DNA of 55,125 nucleotides from a virus: positions 1 to 55,125 of IMG/VR virus record IMGVR_UViG_3300037189_000415, one strand, 5' to 3'. Shown here one piece after another: positions 29,532-38,104 of the stretch. Every line of letters begins with the position of its first letter. Within the stretch, counting starts at the first letter, position 1. A program made the translations under genes and the position numbers. A model generated the notes under the pieces. The model saw only the letters and a list, made by a program, of their open reading frames with translations. It had not been told where the DNA came from and did no database searches.

Positions 29532-32500
29532 GCCAGTATCTCCGAGGCAGTCCTGAGATCAGTACGGGATGCCTTCGGAGCAGTACGCATGAACCGTTTC
29601 TCCGCAGGACGGAGAGCTTCTTTGTACGCCTTGGCTGCGTTCTCTTGGAAGTTTGAGATGAACAGCGATGTGCCGTAAGTCTCACGGTTCCAATCATTCA
29701 CGGCTGCTTGGATAGCTTGGACTCGTTCCATATCCCCTGACATACGCGCCTTAATCCAAGCGTGTTGGTATCCCGCAGAGATTTCTCTTTGGTAATCCGT
29801 GGCACGTTTGGCTACACGGATGAACTCGTATTGCTGTGATGCAGCCGTTGGGTAGAAGCCTAGTGCGCGGGTAATCATCGTACCTGCATGGAGGTCTTTC
29901 GAGATGACGTAACCACGACGGTCGATGATTGCACCTGCATCGTCATACGCCAACATGTCTCCAAGTGCGCGACCCATAGTCACCGGGGATTCGCGCAACA
30001 CATCCGCCAATGACAAGCGATCAGTAAACGCAGCCTTAACAGAGTTCGGGATAGTTGCTGCTACGCCTGCGAGCATTGACCAAGCTGGGCCTGCTACTTC
30101 AGCAATTTCTCTACCCACATCAGCGCCAGCCAAGAGGATACCAGTACCGGGAATCATGTTGCCAGTTGATGTGCGTGAGGCAAGGTCAGCAATAGACAGA
30201 TAGTTAGCCGCACCACGCAGAATAAATGGCGCAGACCCCGGAACTATTTCCTCCATTACCTTGGCAAGTTCGTAGCGAACGCTGCCCTTTTTCCACCCGA
30301 GAATCTTTTGTCCGATGGTATCAATGATGTCCTCTGCGTCCTCAGCAAATGGCAGACCCATCAAGCCGGTCATCATCCACATGGACAGCAGCATTACTCC
30401 CTTGCCCCCGGGGCTTAGTCGGTTCAACAACTGAATAGTTGTTGTGGGGAAAACCTTATACATATAGATGAACGACTGAATACCCGAACGCCATGCAGAT
30501 GGACGGTTAAGTACCGAGTATTCACCGAGCGAGTAGCGCAGAGTTTCCACCGCAAAGTTACGGGCTTCCGCAGCAGCTTGAGTTTCAGACAAGCCAGCAG
30601 CGATGGCGCGGTCATACGCCAAGCGATAAGACGCAAGACCTAAGCCTCTGCGTACTGCTTGTTCTGTGGAGTTAAACGTCCACATCATCGTGTCGAGGGC
30701 TTTCTGCTTTGCTCCCGATGTTGCACGACCACGAGCCGTTGCCGTCAGTGCATTGGACTGCGCAGGAATCATCACACCCTCACGGATTTCACGAGCGAGG
30801 AACTTAGCCTCATGCTCCTTGATTCCATACTGGGCTTGCAGCTTAGGGTCAGCCGCGATCTTGTCGTAGAACTCAGCAGTGTCGAAGCCAGTCTCCTCTG
30901 TGCCAATGGCCTTTAGAGATTTGGTTACGGCTTTGCGCAGACCGACTTGGTTCAGTGCAACTGAGAACGCCGCATACGACTTACCAAATCCGAAGCCACC
31001 ACCGAAGGCAGTCTTGGAGTTGTAAGTTGCCAGATATGGGATGCCGTTGGTCAGAGCGCCGATGTAGTTCAGCGCACCAGTGGCGACCGATAGACCGAGT
31101 TGGAACACACTGGTATATGCGCGGACAGATGACACAACTTCACCTGAGCCAAAGTCCGACTCATCCACATGCTTGTTGCCATCAATGAACGCCAGTAGTT
31201 GCGATGCCTCGTTGTAGTACATGTTCGACTTCTGATAGCCACCGGCTTCATTGGTCTTGTTGTACATGTAGGCGTACCGCTCGTAGCGTTTCTTGGCGTA
31301 GTTACGTTCCTCAAGGGTGGCTGTAGGATTCTTCTCCATGTCCTCCCACATCTTCTTGTACTTGTTGAGCGTACCCTTGTCGCCGTTCCAGAGTTCCTGA
31401 GACGAGCGCAGGTTACGGTTCATGATCTCAGCCAAACGTGGACGCATAGTCACCTTGGCGATAGTAGATGCACGCGCCTCAATATGTTGCATGATGGCTT
31501 GCACACCGTCGCTGCTGGCCCCCGGTGTAAACGCACGTTGCAATCGCTGACGAGCGCGGGCGTTCTGCGTAGTCAACGCAGTAATCACAGTCTCCATTTT
31601 CGTTGGGTTAAGCGTGATCCCGAATTGACGCAAGCCACGTACAAACTCGTTGAGGTTTAATTCAGGCGGTGCTGCAATGGCGTCAAGGGCCGCGCCGGGA
31701 ACAGCTTGCAGGTAAACATCTTGCAGTGTGTATGTGCCTTCAGCTTCGTTGTAGGCTTCTGCTTTGTACGCCTTACCTTGGAACAGTCCTTCGTTAATCT
31801 CCCGAGCAAAGGCAATCGCTTCGTCCTTGTTCTCGAACTGCGAGTAGACCAGTTGCTCTTTGTAGTCTTGCTTCAGGCGAACCACACGACCCTTGGAATC
31901 CACTGCGTTGACGCGAACCTGATGTGCGCCCTGACGGAGGATGGGGGTATACCCTGTAGCCAGTGTGTTCTTAGTGTAGATGTCAGCATCACCGTTGGAA
32001 ATCTCAGAGATGATGATGTCCTTCAGGCGGTTCTGAATTGTGAACTTAGCTTGAGCGTCATCCTCAGGGATAACCAAACGCTGCTTAAACTCTTTGGCAA
32101 ACGCAACCATGTCGTCTGCCATGTTCTTATCGTCGAAGAAATTAGACACGGCTACATAGTCGCGGTCTTGCCCCAAAATGATAGCCTTGTTTACCGCAGC
32201 AATAAAGTCGTTGGCTTTCTCAACTGAGTCAGGGTTGAGGATGGGGTCACCATTCTCATTGAAGGTTTGCGCAGCGGTATAGAACTCTTTGTAGCGGCGA
32301 TAGATTTTCTCAAACGCCTTACGCTCAGCAGCAGTCAGAGCAGGTTTGCCATCTTCACCGGGCTTGGTAATGTCCGCGATCTCACGGAACGCCAAGTCTT
32401 TATCTTGGACATACGCCAGATACCTAGCCTTGAGCAACTGAATCTCCACATCACGCATAGCTTCACGAGCGCGGAGGTAACCCTGCCAGACCTTGCCATC

Positions 32501-35500
32501 TTCCGTTAGGTCTTTGATGCCGGGGACATTGATCTTCTCTTTGACCGTCTTACCATCTTTGGCTACATCAATCTCAAACGAGTAGCCGTTCTTAGCCTCA
32601 TCAAACGTCACCAGACCCATCTTGTATAGGCGGTCGATCTCAGGCTGGTTTGGAACCAGTTGCCCTTCGTCATTGACTGTGAACAGGCGGACGTTGCCTA
32701 GCTTGCGCTTGTCTCCGAGGGTGGTGACTTTGTAACGCAGACCGTTGTACAAGATGCTGTTGAGTTGGTCGAGTTCATCAGTAGTGATACCGCCTACCTC
32801 GCCAGCCGAGAATCTACCCGCACCCAGCTTAACCGCACGGTTCAGGATGACGCCCAGCTTTTCCTTCATGGACACCTTGATGTTCATGGATAGGCTGAGA
32901 CCTTCGTTTAGAACTTCATTGACCGCAGACAAGCCAGCGTTCTCACGAGCGCGGAAGTTGGTCAGGCTAAAGAACTTGGTTATGAACTTGTCAGCACCGA
33001 ACGAGAAGTTACCAGCCTTATCGGTGAACTGCTGAATTGCTTTGTCGAAGTCCATTGTCCAGCCACCGACTCGATCTGTCATGAGTCCAGCAGCTAGGTT
33101 GTCAGCACGCAGGTTACCTGCCTGTGCAAAGCGACCAGAGCCATCGTAGTCCTGACCCATGGAGTAGGCTGAGAATCTTTGTGCAACTTCTTTGGCATCG
33201 AAGAACCCTGCGGTAGCGCCGGAGCGGGTGTAACGACGCGCTTGGTTGACGAAGTAACGTGCTGCCTCATCACCGAACTTAATGCCCAGCTTGTTGAGTG
33301 CGCCCTTGATTGCGTTCCAGACACGAGCCAAGACATTGGACTCGATGGTGGCAGCGAAGTCAGCAAGGTATTCTTCCGTGGCTTCAGCACGAGACATTCC
33401 GCGCACTGCCATGGCAGCATCCACATCGCCTTGCATACTTGGGCTACGCTTGTAGATTTCCTCCATCAAGGAGTTGAATTGCTTCTCGCCGATGAGAGCG
33501 CGGAGACCGTTGTGACCAATGGCTTCGTGTGCCAGCACAAAGTTCAACTGCTGCTCAGTCGCTACGCGATCACTGAACACGATGACGGTATCGCCGTTGA
33601 ACGAGTACGCCACGGCAGATACATTGTCGAAGTCACCTTGGGTACGGGCAGCAGCCGCACGGGCATACAGTTCAGGGTTACGTGCCTTGAGGTCTGCTTG
33701 GTTCTTGTAGATAAAAGTCTTTGGCTTGATAGTCAGTTTGGCTAGGAAGTTAGCCACCAACATCTTGATCTTACCAACCGGCACTGGGTTGTTGATAGGC
33801 GTACCATCGTCGCGCTCGAAGCGACCAGTATCGTCACGGTTGCCAAAAGAGTTCCAATCTTCCAAGTTGAATGGTGCTTTGTATTCACCCTTGGCTTCGC
33901 CTTCTTCTGAGATACGCACATCAGGATCGACATCGCCACGATCTTCAGCTTCAAAACCACGGAGTTCGTTGTCGGATACATCACGGACGAAGACACGCAG
34001 TTTGCCGTTGACCACACGGGTCTTGGGTTTGCTGCCATCAAAGTACGCAGAGATCGGGTTACCACTAGCAGTCTCGAAATCTTCCAGATCAGCAGCTTGA
34101 ACCTCAGCGTAGAGGTTTGTTAGTTTTGCGATTGCATCCTGCTGTTGCTTGGCGGTGTACGCCATACGGTTGGAGTTCAACCGCTGAATCTCCTCGTACA
34201 ACTTAGTGGCAGGATTACGTTTGGTCTTGTCAGTAGCGCCGCCGTCCTCGGAAGTTTGCTGTCCGTTCTTGGTCAGCTTCTTCTGTGTTTCTTTTGGGAA
34301 GTTATCTAGGCGAAGCTGACCACCATCAAGATAAAGCTGTGCGTCATCGACAGCAATACCAGTCAGGCGGGTCTTAATCTGTGGCAGCAGTTGGCGGTCT
34401 TGTGCGTATTGGAACCATGGCTTATCTGCACCCTTGTTCTCACCACGGGTATACACAGCCTCTATGGATTGCTGTGTGTTGACTTCGTTCAGCACAATCT
34501 GGTCAATCAGACTACGCTCTTTGTTGTCCCAGCGTTTGTTCTTGAGGTACTCGCGGGCGCGAGTAACAGCATCAATAGTATTGGTATCCTCAGGCGAGAA
34601 CAGCGCGTACTGCACCACTGTCTGCATAGCTTCAGCTTTACCTTTGAGGGTATTGGCTTCCTCAATATTATTGATTTCCTCATTGACTACATCCAGTGGC
34701 GTGAGTGTGCCTTCGAGCAAACCTTTTTCTTTCTGCTCGTCGTTGTAGGACTCAACCAATAGATCAGCCTCAGCCATCGTAGCCCTATTACGAGCTACGA
34801 GGTTAGTCCATACAGACTGGTTTTGCTTAGAGAGTTTGTCGAACGTCGGGGCGTTCTCTGGCTTCTTATCCTCCCATTGCTCCTCAGCAGTGGCAGGCTC
34901 TGGTTCGACCTTGGTCTCAGCCTTTACCTCGGTCTTTCCCTTTTTTAGGGAAGCAGCCTTTGGCGCAGGAACAAACCCGCGCTTCTTCTCAGCCTCGACT
35001 ACTTCTTTCCGAACAGTTTTTGGCTGATCTTCTTGCTTCTTGGTTTTGAGGGCTTGACCTTTGCTGGCAGATTTGCGTTGTCCGGTGTTTCCTTCTCCCA
35101 CTCCTTTGCCAGCTTCGGTTCGTTCTTGTACATCCACCGGCGCTGTGCCTCGCTCTTGAACGGCATTTTGTACCTCTCCTTTATATACAGTACGGATTGT
35201 TGTATCCCCAGCTTGATCTAACAAGAAAGCCCGATGATGCCCATCGTGAATGTAAAAGGAACCATCGGGTAATGCCGATACGACTATTGGGTTTTGTGCA
35301 GTAAAGTTACGCAGACGTTGTTGGGCCTGCGGGTCTGCCTTAAACGCATCAACCATCTCGCGCATGGTCATATATTTATCAATATTTTTCATCCCAACGA
35401 CATTAGTCAGTATGTCAAATACTTGGGATTCAGTAACACCCTGAGTACCAATTGCTCCATTAGGGCGTTTTATGTTTGCAATAAGAAAATCAAACGATCC

Positions 35501-38092
35501 TGCTGCCGATTTTACTTCTTGCTTTGCTCCCTTCTTCAGATTAGACACGGCCTTTGCCACAGTGACAGCACTTACGGGTTTACCAGTAGGCTTTGCCTGA
35601 GTGACACCCTTTGCCACAGTGGGCTTAGGTAGTGGTTGTTTCTTGCCTGCACTCTTGAGCGCCGCTACTGTGGGTTCACCCTTCTGGGTAAACAGTGCCA
35701 TTTGTCCTGCACGGCGGAGATCAGCCGGAGTAACAGGTGTCACAGGAGCCGCAGGTATGGGAAGTTGTGTACCTACACCACGGCGCAACCCCTCAGCACG
35801 CGAAGGACGAGGTAGTTCACCACGCTTGAACAGCGATAGTTGCTGTGGTGTGCGCTCACGGGGCGCAGTCATTGGTAGCGGAGGTGTCTGCGGTGTGTTT
35901 TCCTGTGGGAAAGCCAAGTCAAGCTGACGCTGATTCTGCGCTGCTAGATTCAAGCGGTCGAGTTCAGCTTCACGCTGTGCAGCGGCAGCGGCCTCAGCCT
36001 GTTGAAACGCAGCAGCACGAGCCTGCTGATCTTGGATTTGCTGGAGTTGCCCAGCCATCTGATTGTTGAACGGAGCCTGCGGTGCTGGCGGCGCAAACTG
36101 CAAAGCACCTTGTCGTGGATCATTTATTGGTAGCGACAAAGGAGCCACATTGGGCTGTGACATGCCCTGCCGCATGTAGTTAATTGCTTCAGGGTTTTCA
36201 TTCAACAGATCAATGTTGAGGTCTTTCATGGAGCCATAATTGACCTGTCCCCCCATACGGGACGCTAACTCTTGCGCGGATATGTTGCCGCCAAAGACAT
36301 CAAGTACGCCCTGAGAACCCTGAGTCATACTAGGCGGCACATTGCCAGTCTGCCTGAGCATTTGGTCAGGATAAGCCACGCCTTCGGGCGTGACCATCAT
36401 CATCGGATTTCCGGCTGGACTTACAGGCGAAGTCGGGCCACCCAGCATAGGTGGGGGTGGTGGGGGTAGACCGGGAAACTCGCGGTTAAACGTGCCGCCT
36501 TGCGCAGGTGGAGGGGGTGGAGGTGGTGTTGGGCTGACAGGTGCAAGCGAAGTACCACCGGCAGGTGGAGATGGGTCTTTACCGCTGTCCAAAAGGTTTA
36601 CTGCTATCTTGTTGTCACGAAGATTGCTCAGCCCGCCGATTGGGCCACCAACACCAAAGCCTGCGGCAAAGGCGTTCAGTATGCGGCGACGACCTTCAGG
36701 CGAATCAATGTTTACATCCTTGTTGGCGTAGATGCCAAGGGATTCTTGGAACGCTTCAGTCGCACCTTCGGCTGTACCACCTACGATGGCTCCAGTACCG
36801 AACCTACGACCTACCTCAAGAGACTTACCGCCCAGAGTCTTAATATCGCCAAGGCGTCCGCGTGCCATCCACTGCGGTGTACCGCTCAATCCAAAGACAC
36901 GGGAAGCTGCCAAGAACTCAGCAGACGATTCAGCCAAACCGTAGGGAATACCAAGAGCTAGTGCCATCAGGCGGTCGCCTTGACCATCGCCGCTCTCTAA
37001 AGTTTCCCCGTAAATATCAGCGATACCCGTGGCAATGTTCTGCCCAGTGGTAGCAATCGTCGCACCGCCAATCTGACCGGCACGTTTGTAATACTCAGAC
37101 AGCGTATTCTGGGCTGCGTTACGCAAAGTAGCAGCTTCTTGCTGGATAGCAAGCCGTTCCGCTTGGCTCTTAGCCTGTGCAGCAAGCACAGCGTCGTAAG
37201 GAATTAAGGCACGAGACGCCGATGGGTTCTTGATTGAGGCAGCAACTGTAATCCCAGCAGCTTCGTTTAGGAGTTTTGTCTCCGCCGCGTCCAAGGCTTC
37301 ACCGCGCAGATATTTCTGCCCAGCTACCGCCAAAGCGCGTTTAAATGTTTCTTTACCAGTCAGCGCCATAATCGCGCCGCCCGTAGCGGTTACGGGGTTC
37401 GGGCCACCCCCGGCTGCACCGCCAGCAACAAAGCCTAATGCACCAGTAACTATAGACTCAACAAGGTTCGGGCCTTGCTGCGCAAGGTTTGCAGTAAACC
37501 AGTCTAGTAGGCCACGATCTCCGCTAACAACTCCGTGCCCAAAGTCTATTTTCTCGCCGACGTTTGTGAATTCCCGCTGATACACCTGACTACGGGACAA
37601 GTCCTTGATCTGTTGTTCGACAATCTTTTTTCCGGCGTCCTCAAACCCAAGCCATTGCAGACCGTAACCGCCAAGCAACTGTAAGCCATCAACACCAATA
37701 CCCCAGTTGGCTTTTTGTTTTTGCCACTCGCTAGGGTCAACAATGCTTTTTGCGTGTTGCAGGTAGCCAGACACGGAAATAGGACGCCAGTCACCTTCGG
37801 GTAGCGGGGCACGGACATCAGGGCGAAGAATTTTAAGCGACTCAACAACAGCGGTATCGTCGTCGGCGTCAAACGTCGCACCATTTACAAACAACCTGTT
37901 AGTAGACGGGCTGTAAGCTACTGACCCTGATGGGATAAACGGTTGAGACGCAGGGACTTGGACGGTAGGCGTATTGGCTTTAAGCGCCTGCGAGTACTGT
38001 CCAAGACTGATACCCCCAAGATTACTCAAGTCTGCATTAGGCTGCGGTGTCAGCCCATAAGGAAGTCCTACCGTCAGTGCTTGGTCAGCCAT
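29525..38092 (-). CDS. Giant polyvalent internal virion protein (2855 aa)
   Basis: The 2855-residue protein is one of the largest possible for such a phage. The N-terminal region has glycine-rich hydrophobic segments (about 210-240), then Pro-rich linkers (about 510-560). A ParB-like nuclease-type domain has IHDGHHRAFLLDQAGD near residue 950. A metallopeptidase-like patch LAHEAIGHNGLR (His1522, Glu1523, His1527) has HExxGH spacing. The C-terminal region near 2480-2640 (RRGLGLASYRLAYDRAIAAG and on) resembles LPD38-type polyvalent domains. It is the last gene of the internal-protein set, so it is probably packed in the virion and ejected. A promoter of its own is not visible. Confidence 0.78.
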   Translation of the reverse strand: MADQALTVGLPYGLTPQPNADLSNLGGISLGQYSQALKANTPTVQVPASQPFIPSGSVAYSPSTNRLFVNGATFDADDDTAVVESLKILRPDVRAPLPEGDWRPISVSGYLQHAKSIVDPSEWQKQKANWGIGVDGLQLLGGYGLQWLGFEDAGKKIVEQQIKDLSRSQVYQREFTNVGEKIDFGHGVVSGDRGLLDWFTANLAQQGPNLVESIVTGALGFVAGGAAGGGPNPVTATGGAIMALTGKETFKRALAVAGQKYLRGEALDAAETKLLNEAAGITVAASIKNPSASRALIPYDAVLAAQAKSQAERLAIQQEAATLRNAAQNTLSEYYKRAGQIGGATIATTGQNIATGIADIYGETLESGDGQGDRLMALALGIPYGLAESSAEFLAASRVFGLSGTPQWMARGRLGDIKTLGGKSLEVGRRFGTGAIVGGTAEGATEAFQESLGIYANKDVNIDSPEGRRRILNAFAAGFGVGGPIGGLSNLRDNKIAVNLLDSGKDPSPPAGGTSLAPVSPTPPPPPPPAQGGTFNREFPGLPPPPPPMLGGPTSPVSPAGNPMMMVTPEGVAYPDQMLRQTGNVPPSMTQGSQGVLDVFGGNISAQELASRMGGQVNYGSMKDLNIDLLNENPEAINYMRQGMSQPNVAPLSLPINDPRQGALQFAPPAPQAPFNNQMAGQLQQIQDQQARAAAFQQAEAAAAAQREAELDRLNLAAQNQRQLDLAFPQENTPQTPPLPMTAPRERTPQQLSLFKRGELPRPSRAEGLRRGVGTQLPIPAAPVTPVTPADLRRAGQMALFTQKGEPTVAALKSAGKKQPLPKPTVAKGVTQAKPTGKPVSAVTVAKAVSNLKKGAKQEVKSAAGSFDFLIANIKRPNGAIGTQGVTESQVFDILTNVVGMKNIDKYMTMREMVDAFKADPQAQQRLRNFTAQNPIVVSALPDGSFYIHDGHHRAFLLDQAGDTTIRTVYKGEVQNAVQERGTAPVDVQERTEAGKGVGEGNTGQRKSASKGQALKTKKQEDQPKTVRKEVVEAEKKRGFVPAPKAASLKKGKTEVKAETKVEPEPATAEEQWEDKKPENAPTFDKLSKQNQSVWTNLVARNRATMAEADLLVESYNDEQKEKGLLEGTLTPLDVVNEEINNIEEANTLKGKAEAMQTVVQYALFSPEDTNTIDAVTRAREYLKNKRWDNKERSLIDQIVLNEVNTQQSIEAVYTRGENKGADKPWFQYAQDRQLLPQIKTRLTGIAVDDAQLYLDGGQLRLDNFPKETQKKLTKNGQQTSEDGGATDKTKRNPATKLYEEIQRLNSNRMAYTAKQQQDAIAKLTNLYAEVQAADLEDFETASGNPISAYFDGSKPKTRVVNGKLRVFVRDVSDNELRGFEAEDRGDVDPDVRISEEGEAKGEYKAPFNLEDWNSFGNRDDTGRFERDDGTPINNPVPVGKIKMLVANFLAKLTIKPKTFIYKNQADLKARNPELYARAAAARTQGDFDNVSAVAYSFNGDTVIVFSDRVATEQQLNFVLAHEAIGHNGLRALIGEKQFNSLMEEIYKRSPSMQGDVDAAMAVRGMSRAEATEEYLADFAATIESNVLARVWNAIKGALNKLGIKFGDEAARYFVNQARRYTRSGATAGFFDAKEVAQRFSAYSMGQDYDGSGRFAQAGNLRADNLAAGLMTDRVGGWTMDFDKAIQQFTDKAGNFSFGADKFITKFFSLTNFRARENAGLSAVNEVLNEGLSLSMNIKVSMKEKLGVILNRAVKLGAGRFSAGEVGGITTDELDQLNSILYNGLRYKVTTLGDKRKLGNVRLFTVNDEGQLVPNQPEIDRLYKMGLVTFDEAKNGYSFEIDVAKDGKTVKEKINVPGIKDLTEDGKVWQGYLRAREAMRDVEIQLLKARYLAYVQDKDLAFREIADITKPGEDGKPALTAAERKAFEKIYRRYKEFYTAAQTFNENGDPILNPDSVEKANDFIAAVNKAIILGQDRDYVAVSNFFDDKNMADDMVAFAKEFKQRLVIPEDDAQAKFTIQNRLKDIIISEISNGDADIYTKNTLATGYTPILRQGAHQVRVNAVDSKGRVVRLKQDYKEQLVYSQFENKDEAIAFAREINEGLFQGKAYKAEAYNEAEGTYTLQDVYLQAVPGAALDAIAAPPELNLNEFVRGLRQFGITLNPTKMETVITALTTQNARARQRLQRAFTPGASSDGVQAIMQHIEARASTIAKVTMRPRLAEIMNRNLRSSQELWNGDKGTLNKYKKMWEDMEKNPTATLEERNYAKKRYERYAYMYNKTNEAGGYQKSNMYYNEASQLLAFIDGNKHVDESDFGSGEVVSSVRAYTSVFQLGLSVATGALNYIGALTNGIPYLATYNSKTAFGGGFGFGKSYAAFSVALNQVGLRKAVTKSLKAIGTEETGFDTAEFYDKIAADPKLQAQYGIKEHEAKFLAREIREGVMIPAQSNALTATARGRATSGAKQKALDTMMWTFNSTEQAVRRGLGLASYRLAYDRAIAAGLSETQAAAEARNFAVETLRYSLGEYSVLNRPSAWRSGIQSFIYMYKVFPTTTIQLLNRLSPGGKGVMLLSMWMMTGLMGLPFAEDAEDIIDTIGQKILGWKKGSVRYELAKVMEEIVPGSAPFILRGAANYLSIADLASRTSTGNMIPGTGILLAGADVGREIAEVAGPAWSMLAGVAATIPNSVKAAFTDRLSLADVLRESPVTMGRALGDMLAYDDAGAIIDRRGYVISKDLHAGTMITRALGFYPTAASQQYEFIRVAKRATDYQREISAGYQHAWIKARMSGDMERVQAIQAAVNDWNRETYGTSLFISNFQENAAKAYKEALRPAEKRFMRTAPKASRTDLRTASEILAY

Positions 38093-38104
38093 TTACGCCT
38101 CTAC

